Origin: Gonocerus acuteangulatus
Taxonomy: Eukaryota > Arthropoda > Insecta > Hemiptera > Coreidae
Length of the DNA stretch: 64,000 nucleotides
Direction of reading: 5' to 3'
NCBI GenBank assembly: GCA_946811695.1
Contig: OX328132.1
Location: 124,007,406 to 124,071,405, forward strand
The notes beneath the pieces were generated by a model that saw only the letters and a program-made list of their open reading frames with translations, was not told the origin of the DNA and did not search any database. Every line of letters starts with the position of its first letter. The first letter of the stretch is position 1. This document shows, piece after piece, positions 21,752-32,309 of this stretch. Made by a program: the position numbers and the translations under genes.

Positions 21752-21856
21752 ACAATAAAACCATTTTTATGATAAAATGTAGTTTTATTAAGTAGCAGTG
21801 ACCGAACCCCGACAATCCCTTCCTTGAAAAATAAGTTAAGTTTGCCGGGCCAGCTA

Positions 21857-21898
<42 letters not shown>

Positions 21899-22262
21899 GT
21901 GCTGATATGATAGCAGCATAAGATGGATGTTCTAATAATTAAACCTCTAATTATATACTATACTCTTTTTATTGCTTAAACCCAACAACATTCATCTAGT
22001 CCATCGGGTGCTACTTATCAGCTGTTCTATTTCAACAAATAGTTGCAAGTGTAAAATTATTGGCATTCCAGAAGAAGTGTTGTCACATAAGATAATTTAA
22101 CACCTGGCACTATCAATGGAGGAAAAATATGTGGTTTGATCGTACGCGCGACTGATATAACACTGGTCTACAAAATTTAACTTGTTGTCTTCCTTCCAAT
22201 TGAAGACTATATTTTGATACCGCTCTGTATTTTTATAGTTTACAGAGCTCCGTTATCATTTT

Positions 22263-22480
22263 AGTCATAGACGTATACAAGGGGGGGGGCGAGGGAGCTG
22301 CAGCCCCCCCCCTCCGAAATTTTGATTTGATGGAAAAAATGTGTCATAAAACCCTTAAAAATAAATTAAATATGACCACTTAGTTCATTTTATTTTAGGT
22401 GTAATAGCGTTTTAGTTACCTACAACTATTCCAAGTTCTAAACACCCCCCCCCTGAAATTATTTCATATATACGCCCATG
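22263..22480 (-). mobile_element. Poly-G hAT-like MITE in duplication copy 2
   Basis: Identical to 20846-21063 as part of the tandem duplication. Confidence 0.75.
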
Positions 22481-22685
22481 GTCATAGACCACATCCCCAC
22501 GTACTTACAATAATTTAATTATTTTTCATAGCAAACAAGCACCATATTTTATTACCAAATATGCACTAAAAATAATTTAATTGAGAGGAGATCGTTGATC
22601 GTAGATGATGCAAGGTAGGGATTGTCGGGGTTCGGTCACTCCTACTTAATAAAACTACATTTTATCATAAAAATGGTTTTATTGT

Positions 22686-22724
22686 GCCGACGTTTCGGCT
22701 TGAACTTCAAGCCTTCATCAGGGC
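22686..22724 (-). ncRNA. Hammerhead ribozyme, B3 left arm
   Basis: Identical to the B2 left-arm ribozyme; core CTGATGA, cleavage GTC. Confidence 0.87.
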
Positions 22725-22759
22725 TGTAAAAAAACAAGTAGGACGGATGTAATACTGAA

Positions 22760-22820
<61 letters not shown>

Positions 22821-23030
22821 TACATACACAAATACACATACATATATACATACATACATATATGGAAAAAAGACAAAAACATAAAATACTAGAACATAAT
22901 ATATAGAAGAACAGTGTGCTCTAGAAGTGTTTGGATTATTTCTTCTATATATTATGTTCTAGTATTTTATGTTTTTGTCTTTTTTCCATATATGTATGTA
23001 TGTATATATGTATGTGTATTTGTATATGTA

Positions 23031-23083
<53 letters not shown>

Positions 23084-23117
23084 TTCAGTATTACATCCGT
23101 CCTACTTTTTTTTTACA

Positions 23118-23156
23118 GCCCTGAGGAAGGCTTGAAGTTCAAGCCGAAACGTCGGC
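23118..23156 (+). ncRNA. Hammerhead ribozyme, B3 right arm (N7 = G)
   Basis: Identical to the B2 right-arm ribozyme; core CTGAGGA at 23121-23127. Confidence 0.83.
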
Positions 23157-23261
23157 ACAATAAAACCATTTTTATGATAAAATGTAGTTTTATTAAGTAG
23201 CAGTGACCGAACCCCGACAATCCCTTCCTTGAAAAATAAGTTAAGTTTGCCGGGCCAGCTA

Positions 23262-23262
<1 letters not shown>

Positions 23263-23316
<54 letters not shown>
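23263..23316. repeat. (TA)n microsatellite
   Basis: About 27 TA units closing the tandem duplication. Confidence 0.96.
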
Positions 23317-23317
<1 letters not shown>

Positions 23318-23787
23318 CGCTGTAATAAGGAAGGCATTAATTGACAATGACTTTATATTTCGAAAGTGATACAATAGAGTTATCTCTGTACGTTAATTGT
23401 TATGGCTCGATCCATATTTTTATCTCAAGACATCAACTCAACTTGAAGAACTGATAACGAATGGAGGGATTTGATAATTCCAATGATATATTTCTAAGTA
23501 TTTTCTTCAAACAATCATGTCAATAGGGCAAACTGCTTCTCGAATTGTCCTCATTTTATAGGGCAATAATAAAATATTTCTATAAATAAATAAAATATTT
23601 TAATAAAAAATTGTGTATATATTTTATATAAAGAATAAAATGTATTGGGGTTGGGGGGGGGGGGGGGGGTAATGCGAATGCGAATGGAATTACATAAAGG
23701 TCTCATAACTAATGAGAGAATTTTTCAGCAAGGGATTACGAAGAAATTTAGAAATTTTACGTGCTATCTGAATTGAAAAATATTTCG
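23317..23787. other. Unannotated AT-rich spacer
   Basis: No gene. A G run lies near 23655-23669. Confidence 0.5.
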
Positions 23788-24225
23788 TGTCTTTTTGTGA
23801 AGGCCACATCCAGTTACTTTCTGTAATATCTGTAGTGATTATAACAGTGATTCTGCGCACGCGCATAACTCATTAGCTTTTCTATTGGCTATTCCTATGG
23901 GCAATTCTATTGGTTATTGCTGGTAGTAAAGTAACCTTTAACACTCTAGTCAATCCAACTCGCTATTAATTTTAGCGAGTTGTATTGACGAGAGTTTTGA
24001 TATCTTCTTCAGCGAGCGGAAACGCATAGCACGTATGCCCATAAAGCGAAATAAATATAAATATGTTATAGAACCACCGTACAAAAAAATCGGTTAGGAG
24101 GCCCCTAAACTTGACAATTACCATTGTTTTTTATAATATTAACCTTTTATAAATTAATAAATATTGCTTGCTGAAATATATTCTGCTTATTTTCATTTTT
24201 GTTTTACAAGACTAGAAGTAATACT
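23788..24225 (-). mobile_element. MITE family D, truncated inverse copy
   Basis: Begins GTGTCTTTTTGTGAAGGCC and follows family D in reverse (GCGCACGCGCATAACTCATT, AATCCAACTCGC, AATATATTCTGCTTATTTTC) until it is replaced near 24225 by element A4. The other half is missing. Confidence 0.8.
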
Positions 24226-24542
24226 GAACATAGAAAAATTTCTTTTTTTCTTGTTTTTTTTTTTTTTTTTTTTTTATGTTTCTATTGATTTTCATTCTAC
24301 TCATTCTAAGAATTTAAGACCAAATTGTTTTTTTATAATACGTTAATTGTATTTATAATTCTGTTACTTATCTCAATCATAAACTTTTTTTCTGTATTAA
24401 TTTCTGTTTTTCTTATCATTTTAGCTGACGAAGGCTACCAATGAGTAGCCGAAACGTCCTAAATATAATTTTTTTTTTTTTAAACAAAAATCGTATTGAG
24501 GTTTCTTTAGCCGAATCCCAACCATTCCATCTTTACTTATAA
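24226..24542 (+). mobile_element. Hammerhead element A4, one arm only
   Basis: Contains the right half of an A element: T-rich lead, CATTCTACTCATTCTAAGAA, the ribozyme, TAGCCGAATCCCAACCATTC and the end CATCTTTACTTAT. The left arm is absent, consistent with truncation during insertion into family D. The exact left border is uncertain. Confidence 0.75.
24419..24464 (+). ncRNA. Hammerhead ribozyme, A4 (best stem I of family A)
   Basis: TTTTAG, core CTGACGA at 24425-24431, stem II GGCTAC / GTAGCC, GAAAC, GTC, then CTAAAT. Stem I TTTAG/CTAAA is fully paired here, supporting this register for the family. Confidence 0.88.
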
Positions 24543-24639
24543 ATGGAAAATACACCACTATCATTAGCTCTAGGGGGTTTTGACGCAAACTACTATTTTT
24601 TTAATGGTTATTTGCACCGGCCTGTTAACAAATTACCAT

Positions 24640-25100
24640 CTTTTCAGACCTTCCATGATGGAGGGAGTGTTTTCAGTAGACCCGTCAATGAAAAACACAA
24701 TCTCCCAATGTGTTCTTCAGCAGGCCTGCAGGTGAAAAATTCTGTTTTCCCTAACCGTATCTGTTGAACGTAAGCTGCCACAGCGTTTCTCAGCAGGTCC
24801 GTCCCTTTAGAACGTATGCTGCAATAACATTTTTCAGCAGGTCCGTCTCTGTAGAACGTAACCTGTTACAACATTTTTCAGCAATTCCGTCTCTGTAGAA
24901 CGTAACCTGCTACAACATTTTTCAGCATGTCCCTCTCTGTTGAACGTAAGCTGCCACAGTGTTTCTCAGCAGGTCCGTCCCTTTTGAACGTAACCTGACA
25001 TAACATTTTCCAGCAGGTCCGTCACTGTAGAACGTAACCTGCTACTACGTTCCACAGGAGGTTCGTCGCTGAAAACGCAACCTGCCGCAGCGTTTTTTGT
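24640..25100 (+). repeat. About 44-bp degenerate minisatellite, about 10 copies
   Basis: The unit contains CAGCAGGTCCGTCTCTGTAG, AACGTAACCTGCTACAACAT and TTTT; TCCGTCTCTGTAG starts at 24842 and 24886. The plus-strand frame at 24543-24767 runs into it and is not called. Confidence 0.88.
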
Positions 25101-25193
25101 GGAATTAATAACTTGTATTAATACGAAGTAAATCCGCCTCCCCCCCAGCTTCTAATGCAGCCACTTCGCTTATTTTATTATACAGTACACCTT

Positions 25194-25785
25194 GGGTCTT
25201 TTTGCGAAAACCACATCCAATTAGTTTGAAGTATCTGTCGTGATTTTTAATAGTGATTTTGGTACTTACTGATTAGCTTACAGGTTCTTAGCAGGTTATC
25301 TATTTTCTTTTTTACAGGTTATCTAAGGTTTGAAACCATATTGTATAAATATAGTAATCAAAAGGTAATATCATAATGAAAAGTATTTATAATCACTGCA
25401 ATCACTACTAAAAGTAACTTTTTTTTACTACTATATTTATATAATATGGTTTCTAACTAAACCTTTGATAACTTGCATTTGTAAGTAATACTCTTAGAGT
25501 TCTAAAACATAAATGAAAATAAGCGGAATCTATTTCAGCAAGCAATATTTAATAATAAAAAGGGTAATATTATAAAAATCAATGGTCATTGTGAAGTTTA
25601 GGGGCCTCCTCACCGATTTTTTTGTCCGGTGGTTTTATGACATATGTATATCTTATATTTATTTCGCATTATGGGCATACGTGCTATGTGTTTCCGCTAG
25701 CTACGCTCGCTCAAGAAGGTATCAAAATTCTAGTCAATCCAACTCGCTAAAATCAATAGAATTCTATCAGTTTTTGCGAGTTGGA
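25194..25785 (+). mobile_element. MITE family D, 3'-truncated copy
   Basis: Begins GGGTCTTTTTGCGAAAACCA and follows family D through TGGGCATACGTGCTATG and AATAGAATTCTATCAGTTTT, then stops inside the terminal hairpin. Confidence 0.83.
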
Positions 25786-25794
25786 GTCTTATGC

Positions 25795-26080
25795 ACTAAG
25801 CATGAGATCGTAAAGATGGAAGTTTATTCTGTGAAATACAAGATCATCTTGCTCCGTTTCCTGGCACTTTGCTAGGCAGTGGAGGCTCCACTTCCTTCAA
25901 AGTCAATTATCAAAGAGTGGCGGAAGTTTATTCTGTGAATCACAGGATCCTACTGCCTCAGACGCAGTTCCTGCTGAATCGGGCTTGTTCTGTTTACTTA
26001 TTATATTGTTTAAATGGAATATCCGTAATGCAAATACTTTACTCATTAAAATGTTTCTATTTAATCATCATTAACCAACA
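25795..26080 (+). mobile_element. Dispersed repeat G, plus copy
   Basis: About 290 bp matching, inverted, 31085-31385: shared GAATCACAGGATCCTACTGC-like segment, TGTTTACTTATTATATTG and TCATTAAAATGTTTCTAT. Near-parallel frames in both copies suggest it once encoded or flanked a coding repeat, but no domain is recognised. Confidence 0.7.
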
Positions 26081-26117
26081 AAGTGACACTGAATAAATAT
26101 ATATTTTATTTGCGGCT

Positions 26118-26252
26118 AGGAGATAGTTATCCGTTGATGTGATGCCAAGTCAAGGGATGGTTGGGTTTCGGCTAGAAGAAAAAACGCCAGATCTTCAATA
26201 CAGATTTTCGGCTGAAGATCTGACGTTTTTTCTCCTAGCTGAATCCTAAGTC
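26118..26252 (+). mobile_element. Minimal hammerhead-type element A7, ribozyme lost
   Basis: Has the end module GATAGTTATCCGTTGATG, GGGATGGTTGGGTTTCGGCT and the inverse CTCCTAGCTGAATCC, with ACGCCAGATCTTC and GAAGATCTGACG as paired arms. The core CTGANGA/GAAAC has been deleted, leaving a simple hairpin. Confidence 0.65.
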
Positions 26253-26429
26253 AAAAAAAGGAATTTATTGTACTATAAACTCAAAAAAACAGCAATAAAC
26301 TGTAATATAAGTAATGTATACATTTTAAAATTAAAAAAGGTATTTTGGAAAACTTTAGTGCTCAAAATGTTTATGTATTTTGTCTGAACATATTTTTAAA
26401 TTAACACATACGAGTATATCGCTAAAGAC

Positions 26430-26571
26430 GTGGGGGGGGGGGGGGGAGCACCCAACCGGGGTGTGGGGTTAGCCAGTTAAAACGCTATTATACTCAAAAA
26501 CAAAACTATTTTTCCAGAACTAAGTGATCTTATTTAATTTATTTTTGAGCCTCCCCCCTTATATATGCCCA
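26430..26571 (+). mobile_element. Poly-G hAT-like MITE, internally deleted
   Basis: G run, GGGGTGTGGGGTTAGCC, AACTAAGTGATCTTATTTAA and right end TTATATATGCCCATG. Confidence 0.7.
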
Positions 26572-26693
26572 TGATATAGTTATTAACTAACATATATCTA
26601 CTTTAAAAGAAAAAAAATATATACATGATGGAGGTTACCAGCCTATTTACCTTCTAGATTTTAAGAAACGTTAAAGCTGTTTTTTTTTTAATA

Positions 26694-26963
26694 ATGAATC
26701 GAGTTCTCCGAAAAATTGTTAACGCCCCTTTTTATGTATCCAACAAAACCCTCCACAATGACCTTAACATCCCATTTGTCCTTGACCTTGCTAAAACCCG
26801 TTTCCAAATGTTCCACCCAAAACTGTCCCACCATCCCAATCCCGAAGGTCTATCCTTATCGTCCGAATCCCACCCAGACAATCCTCCCAGGCGGCTTAAG
26901 AGACAGTGGCCCGAGACATTTTACTCACCTGACCTTGTCATAATAATTTTAATATTTATTTAG
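26694..26963 (+). pseudogene. Jockey-like reverse-transcriptase C-terminal fragment
   Basis: The frame reads NRVLRKIVNAPFYVSNKT, then HNDLNIPFV, LSHHPNPEG and RRLKRQWPE, matching the conserved C-terminus of Jockey-clade ORF2 (N-x-x-LR-x-IVNAP-x-x-x-x-N-x-x-x-x-x-DL, HPN, RRLKR). The Met at 26694 is supplied by the target duplication and is not a real start. The upstream endonuclease and polymerase domains are missing. Confidence 0.88.
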
Positions 26964-27267
26964 ACTGTCCGGGAAGTGCCAACAATGGTTGGCTTCTTCC
27001 AAATTTGTTTTGTTTTTTTGTTATTTTTTATTTTACCGTTTTGATCAATTTATACATAGCATATATCTGTATCAACTAACTTGATTATTATACTTACATG
27101 ACTTGTACAGATTTATACATAGCATATATCTGTATCAACTAACTTGATTATTGTACTTACATGACTTGTACAGATTTATACATAGCATATATCTGTATCA
27201 ACTAACTTGATTATTGTACTTACATGACTTGTACAGATTTCAAATAAACAAATTAAATTAAAAAAAA
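26701..27267 (+). mobile_element. Jockey-type LINE, 5'-truncated 3' end
   Basis: A 567-bp fragment flanked by ATAATGAATC on both sides (26691-26700 and 27268-27277). It holds the reverse-transcriptase ORF end, a 3' UTR with three tandem 63-bp units, AATAAA near 27244 and a terminal A run at 27259-27267. This is the classic product of target-primed reverse transcription. Confidence 0.9.
27049..27245 (+). repeat. 63-bp tandem repeat in the LINE 3' UTR, 3 copies
   Basis: TTTATACATAGCATATATCT starts at 27049, 27112 and 27175, exactly 63 bp apart with almost no differences. Confidence 0.96.
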
Positions 27268-27427
27268 ATAATGAATCTGATACAACTGAGCGGAGTTGTT
27301 AAATCAGAAGAAGAGGCATTTAGGACATTTCGAAGTTTCGGAATATTGCATAAAACACGTCAATGTAAAAAAAGGAAACTTACATACAGAAGAAGATACA
27401 AGGACGAGGATTTATTTGATTGCACTA

Positions 27428-27642
27428 GTGAATATAGAAAATAATTTGGGGGGGGGCTGGGAGCACCCAGGCATTTGGGGTGTAGGGAAAATTTTAAATT
27501 TTTTAGTGCACAACGGTGAGTTTTAAGGTCCTCTGAACACCTAGTTGACCAGGTAGAAGACATTGTTCGTTGTTATAGGCTTTTTTACATGAAATGTTTT
27601 CAACAAACAAAATTTATTTTTGGGAGGGGGGCGGGCTGCCCA
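27428..27642 (+). mobile_element. Poly-G hAT-like MITE with foreign interior
   Basis: Starts GAATATAGAAAATAATTTGG and ends GGGCTGCCCATG, but about 27490-27600 is unrelated to other copies. Confidence 0.6.
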
Positions 27643-27689
27643 TGTTTGATTGTATTTCAAAATCATTCTATAAATTAACAGTACAACAA

Positions 27690-28190
27690 ACTGTGTATGA
27701 AATTATCATTTTTGTTTACGTTTGAAGCTCGTTAAATACACTATTTAAACGAATAATTCAAGGAATTGTATATTAAACTATCATTTTTGTTAACATTTGA
27801 AGCTCGATAAATATATTATTCAAATGAATAATTAAACGAATTGTATATTAATCTATCATTTTTGTTAACATTTGAAGCTTGTTAAATGCATTATTCAAAT
27901 GAATAATTTAATAATTTTTATATTAAGCAATCGTTTTTGTTTACATTTAAAGCTCGGTAGATACACTATTTAAACGAATAATTCAACCTATTGTATATTA
28001 AACTATCATTTTTGTTTACATTTGAAGCTCGGTAGATACACTATTTAAACGAATAATTCAACCTATTGTATATTAAACTATCATTTTTGTTTACATTTGA
28101 AGCTCGGTAGATACACTATTTAAACGAATAATTCAACCTATTGTATATTAAACTATCATTTTTTTTTTACATTTGAATCTTGTTAAATAC
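27690..28190 (+). repeat. 75-bp minisatellite, about 6.5 copies
   Basis: TATCATTTTTGTTTAC starts at 27704, 27779 and 27854, 75 bp apart. The unit includes TTTGAAGCTCGGTAGATACA and CTATTTAAACGAATAATTCA. Confidence 0.95.
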
Positions 28191-29499
28191 ATTTCTTTAT
28201 TCGTCTGTGCTCACTAGTGTATATAGAAAATATTTGTTTTTAAAAAAGACGAACCATGAAGATTATTTATTTTGGAAACAATCAAATTTATTGTCTCTAC
28301 TGTTAATTCAGTCGTACTTTCACTAAGGATGGATAGACAACGTCATCATCAGATTTTGATCTGAGCATCACCATCTTGATGAAAACTGTACAAAAAAACA
28401 CGTGGGGTGAACTAATATTTCTGTAAAAATATTAGTTAGCCATGAGAGCTCAAAGGAATATTGGCATGGGATTATAAGATTACTATATCTAATGTTGCAG
28501 CATTGTCTACAGAGAGTTTAATGTTTGAAATAGCTTTTTTGCAGGCATTTTTTTCTAATTGGGAATCTCACCATGAAACTCGTTTCACCTTGAAAGTAGC
28601 GCAGTTTTGCAAAACTCTTGTTGATATTTATGTGCACCGACCGAACCCCGAAAGGTAATATATAATAATATATATATATATATAAAAAATGGTAATGCTT
28701 AATATCGTGAACTTACTTCCACTGGTGGAATGGCGGAGCTAAATGTATCTGGGTGTCATTCCTTCTTTCCGCCAGTTCAGGCACAAACACAAAGCACAGA
28801 ATTACACATGATCACATATCCGAGAGAAAGTAGTCACTAACTGTTTGAGCAAGTTCACATCTTAAAGGCCCATGGATCCAGAGCCATATGAGAGAGGGGA
28901 TGCGTAGGAAAGGGATGAGGCTCGGGCCAGCTGCTTGGATGGTGTAACGGTAAACAAAAGGAGGATCGAGACACAACAACTCGCCCATCTCCTACGAGTA
29001 CATACACTTCATCTCTTCTCTACAAAATGTTCTTCGCACTATTTATTATTTATAACATCGAAAAAATATTCACTTTGAGAACCACAGGACCACAAAAAAA
29101 ACAACAAACAAATGATATATCCGTTAGAGGGGTTCCCACATTAATTAAGATTGACGCACTACAGACAACCGAAAAGCAAACAGCAACAGTTTACAAGCAC
29201 AAACTACATATCAACAGCACTAGGTTTACATTGATGATACAGCCGTTCCTAGAGCGAAGGAGACCGCACAGTGACTGGCTGTGCACTGGCTAGCTTCCCT
29301 TGTGACAGGCTGCTTGTGGTGGGGAGGAGAGGGGGAGAGGACACGCGCCTTTCCAACATACACTCACAACAATTCTACTCACATAGATGCTCTCAAGAAC
29401 ATTCGGAACTGCTCTTGATAAAACATCTACCTCACTCCTCTCACTGTAGACAAACATTCCATTAGCATAGGATCCCTCAAAGAAATTGGAAACTAATCC
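28191..29499. other. Low-repeat stretch without a recognisable gene
   Basis: Short poly-G MITE remnant near 28208 (GTATATAGAAAATATT), a B-type end fragment (GACCGAACCCCGAAAGG) near 28640 and a short TA run near 28670. Bases 28690-29480 have no other copy here and are less AT-rich. A sequence like a minus-strand splice donor (GGAA/GTAAGT near 28715) is seen, but I cannot define an exon. Confidence 0.4.
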
Positions 29500-29995
29500 A
29501 GATACAACAGCCGATTAGTCCAATACTTAGTGGGCGAATATTGTTCCTTATAAGTAGCAACAAAACAGTATATTAGGCGAATACTTAGTGGGCTAACATA
29601 TGTAGTTCCTTAAAAGTAGCAATAAAAATATACTTAGTGGGCTAATGTATATAGTGCCTTATATGTAGCAATAAAAATGTAGATTAGTCAAATACTTACT
29701 CAGCTAATATAGTCCCTTATAAGTAGCAATAAAACAGTAGATTAGTCGAATACTTAGTGGGCTAATATATATTGTCGCCTTATAAGTAGCAATAAAACAG
29801 TAGATTAGTCGAATACTTAGTGGGCTAATATATATTGTCGCCTTATAAGTAGCAATAAAACAGTAGATTAGTCGAATACTTAGTGGGCTAATATATATTG
29901 TCGCCTTATAAGTAGCAATAAAAATGTAGATTAGTCACATACTTTTAAGCTAATATAGTTCCTTATATGTAACAATGAAACAGTAGATTAGTCAA
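29500..29995 (+). repeat. 62-bp minisatellite, about 8 copies
   Basis: The unit contains ATTAGTCGAATACTTAGTGG, GCTAATATATATTGTCGCCT and TATAAGTAGCAATAAAAC; ATTAGTCGAA starts at 29741 and 29803. Confidence 0.94.
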
Positions 29996-30490
29996 CTCAC
30001 TTAGATATGTTGTCTATCTCTAGTAATGAAAAAATCGATTAGTAAACTAACATGGATCCCTATCTATAGTAATAATTCAGATGATTAGTCGACTTGTAGT
30101 TTTTAAATGCAGTTAAAGGACAGTCCATTAGTCAGCTAATATAGTTCCCTATCTGAAAAATTAATTAATTAGTCATCTAATAAAGGCTAGTTTCTCCAAT
30201 GATTCCGTAACTCTCGTAGAGCAGCCGATTAGTCGAATAAAGTAGTTCTATTATATCTAGTATTACGATAGTGGATGGATGAGTCGAATAATAAAGGATA
30301 GTTTCTCCAATGATTCCGTAACTCTCATAGAGCAGCCGATTAGTCGAATAAAGTAGTTCTATTATATCTAGTATTACGATAGTGGATTAGTCGAATAATA
30401 AAGGCTAGTTTCTCCAATGATTCCGTAACTCTCGTAGACCAGCCGATTAGTCGAATAAAGTAGTTCTATTATATCTAGTATTACGATTAT
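29996..30490 (+). repeat. Degenerate array, last three units about 110 bp
   Basis: The units contain GGCTAGTTTCTCCAATGATT, CCGTAACTCTCGTAGAGCAG and GAATAAAGTAGTTCTATTAT. It shares GATTAGTCGAATA with the 62-bp array before it, so one probably evolved from the other. Confidence 0.88.
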
Positions 30491-30785
30491 TAGTATGAAC
30501 TCATGAAAACAAAAATCCAGGAAATTACATTCTTTTGTTATACATTTTTCAAAACACTATATAATATATTTGTTTTATAAACAAGAATTAAAAATTTTAG
30601 AGAATAAAAGGTAAGTATTTTTTTAAATTTAAAATCTATATTATGGCATGCAATTGAAACTTGTGGTCTCTGAAATCTGAAAGAATGAAAAGAGAAACCA
30701 CATTGAGTGATAACACTCTGAGGGCTTTTTTTAAAAGAAATTATAATCATGGTAATCAGCTCGTTGCTGTAATAGTTTAAAAATA

Positions 30786-30788
<3 letters not shown>
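30491..30788. other. Unannotated AT-rich spacer
   Basis: No gene. A long minus-strand frame over 30538-30927 is carried through the TA run and is not supported. Confidence 0.5.

Positions 30789-30842
<54 letters not shown>
30789..30842. repeat. (TA)n microsatellite
   Basis: About 27 TA units. Confidence 0.97.
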
Positions 30843-30847
<5 letters not shown>

Positions 30848-30866
30848 ATACATACATAAAGAAGGA

Positions 30867-31030
30867 GTGTTTGGCTCAGTGGAAGAACAGTCCACTTATG
30901 AGCTAGGAGATCCGAATTCGGACGCACTAAAGATTATTTCTGGGCTCATCTAGCCTTTAGTGGATACATGGTAACGGGAGAATCAGGCGGCCGGAGCATA
31001 GTACTAACCACACTATCTCCCTAGAGAGTT
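30867..31030 (+). mobile_element. tRNA-derived SINE (family 3), single copy
   Basis: Has an A-box-like TGGCTCAGTGG near 30876, an anticodon-arm-like CCACTTATGAGC, a degenerate B box (GATCCGAATTC) and a non-tRNA body (GGGAGAATCAGGCGGCCGG). No poly-A tail is evident. Confidence 0.55.
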
Positions 31031-31084
31031 TGGTCCTAATTAATTACAAAACAATAAAACAAATGTTTTATTCCGTTTCTCAAA

Positions 31085-31385
31085 TTATTGGCAAATGATT
31101 AATATATAGAAACATTTTAATGAGTAATGTATATGAATTGCAGATATTCCATCTAAACAATGCAATAAGTAAACAGAAAAAGTCCGACTTGCTAGGAACT
31201 GCGTCTGGGGCAGGAGGATGCTGTGATTCACAGAAGCTACTTCCGCCGCTCTGTAATAATCGACTAGGAAGGAAGGTGCGTCTGCGCCGAGAAAGGTGCC
31301 GGAAAATGATGAAGTAAGTGGACCTTCCACCTTTGCGATCTCATACTTAGTGTACTCGAGCTTAGAACTTCTCATTAGTACTAAG
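31085..31385 (-). mobile_element. Dispersed repeat G, minus copy
   Basis: Inverse of 25795-26080 with moderate divergence. Shared landmarks include TAATGAGTAATGTATATGAA-like sequence and CTGTGATTCACAGAAGC. No domain recognised in its 96-codon minus-strand frame. Confidence 0.7.
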
Positions 31386-31531
31386 ATCTATCACCAAGCT
31401 GGCTTAGTGACAAGTGACAAGTACTCGTAAGAGGGCTCAATCGGGAGTTCCTTCGCTAGAACCTAATTATCAATATGGGTAAAAACGTATGCGTAAATCG
31501 AAAAATTCTATGCCTTTTATTTTTTTTTATT

Positions 31532-31720
31532 TCAAATATAAAAAAAGTCCAAGTGACCCTTGGCAAACCTCCTATACCAACATCTGCACTTGTTTACAGT
31601 CAACACGTCACCAAAAACTTCATTTATTTTTTTGAGTATAGCTGTCGCCTTAATTTCCGCATGATACTGGAAAAGCCTGCAGTTGCGAATATGCTCTTCA
31701 GAAGGTAGGACCCCTGCCAT
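31532..31720 (-). pseudogene. Mariner transposase N-terminal HTH fragment
   Basis: The translation EEHIRNCRLFQYHAEIKATA then ILKKINEVFGDVLTVNKCRC and WYRRFAKG matches the mariner/SETMAR-type N-terminal helix-turn-helix (HIR-x-x-x-L-Y-x-F-x-x-G ... KINEVFGEG-x-x-x-x-x-x-x-x-W-x-x-RF-x-x-G). It stops after GHLDFFYI, so the linker and catalytic domain are missing. Confidence 0.8.
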
Positions 31721-32296
31721 ACTCTATCAAGGCACTGAGCAATGTAACACTAAATGAAATATTGAGGAAAGAGACTGATCAACTGATAAATGTAATGGTA
31801 TGATTATTTACACCACAAAGATTAGTGTAGTCTTAATACGAAAATACTTCTTATCAAAATGTTGATGAGTTTTGGGTACCTGTTGTGGTTTGCTACGGGA
31901 CTGATATTTACACACAAGTCACCAGAGGATTATGAAATAACATTTTCCTATTGCGTCATTTCATTGACGTCATGATCGCATTTTCCTCAACTTAGGGAAA
32001 TTACTAAATAATTGTTTAAGTTTTAATAGTTTCATCAAAGTCAGTAGTTTATGTAAAGTTGATTGATCATACGTTAGCAGCGTACATAATTGATTGAATC
32101 TTCCTAAATCAATAACATCATTTTAAAGGCGAATAATTTCTATAATTAGCGTCTTTTTATCTTAAGAATATGCACTCGATACGGGAGGAAATTTTTATGT
32201 GCTGATTGTAATTGTATTGGCTCATAAAATGTTAAACATTGTGATAATTGTATGAATCAGTGGTCTAAAGATAAGTTAGGAATAACCTTTATTAAA
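31721..32296. other. Unannotated AT-rich stretch
   Basis: Nothing recognised on either strand. Confidence 0.5.
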
Positions 32297-32309
32297 TATA
32301 TTTTGAGAA

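Larger units (their letters stand above)
21164..21826. mobile_element. Hammerhead element B2 (large palindrome)
   Basis: A 663-bp insertion between AAAAATAATTTAA (21151-21163) and AAAAATAAGTTAA (21827-21839). The two arms are almost exact inverses around about 21510 and include paired TA runs. The left end has about 31 extra nt (GAGATCGTTGATCGTAGATG within it). Two ribozymes lie head to head on opposite strands. No protein frame beyond TA translations. Confidence 0.88.
20440..21856. repeat. 1.4-kb tandem duplication, copy 1
   Basis: GTATATGTGCTGATATGATA at 20476 recurs at 21893, and everything to 21856 recurs in copy 2 with essentially no substitutions; offsets of 1417 falling to 1405 reflect only TA-run lengths. 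It contains a poly-G MITE (20846-21063) and element B2. Both junctions are in TA runs. Confidence 0.93.
22581..23231. mobile_element. Hammerhead element B3, duplicate of B2
   Basis: Same palindromic element as B2, differing in TA-run lengths. It arose by the tandem duplication rather than an independent insertion. Confidence 0.87.
21857..23262. repeat. 1.4-kb tandem duplication, copy 2
   Basis: Collinear and nearly identical to copy 1, including the MITE, both ribozymes and the GCCGGGCCAGCTAGTATATA junction (21844, 23249). Near-identity implies a recent event or an assembly duplication. Confidence 0.93.

Noticed and set aside
21225..23374. Several frames ending SFIKC-like or KPKRRHNKTIFMI
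   Set aside because: These are the hammerhead arms and TA runs translated; identical on inverted arms, so symmetry explains them.
26716..26943. Second-frame 75-codon reading over the LINE end
   Set aside because: Shadow of the Jockey C-terminus, which has clear family motifs in the other frame.
28700..28800. Minus-strand exon ending at a GTAAGT donor
   Set aside because: The open stretch upstream of the donor is only about 30 codons before a stop, and no acceptor or second exon could be found.
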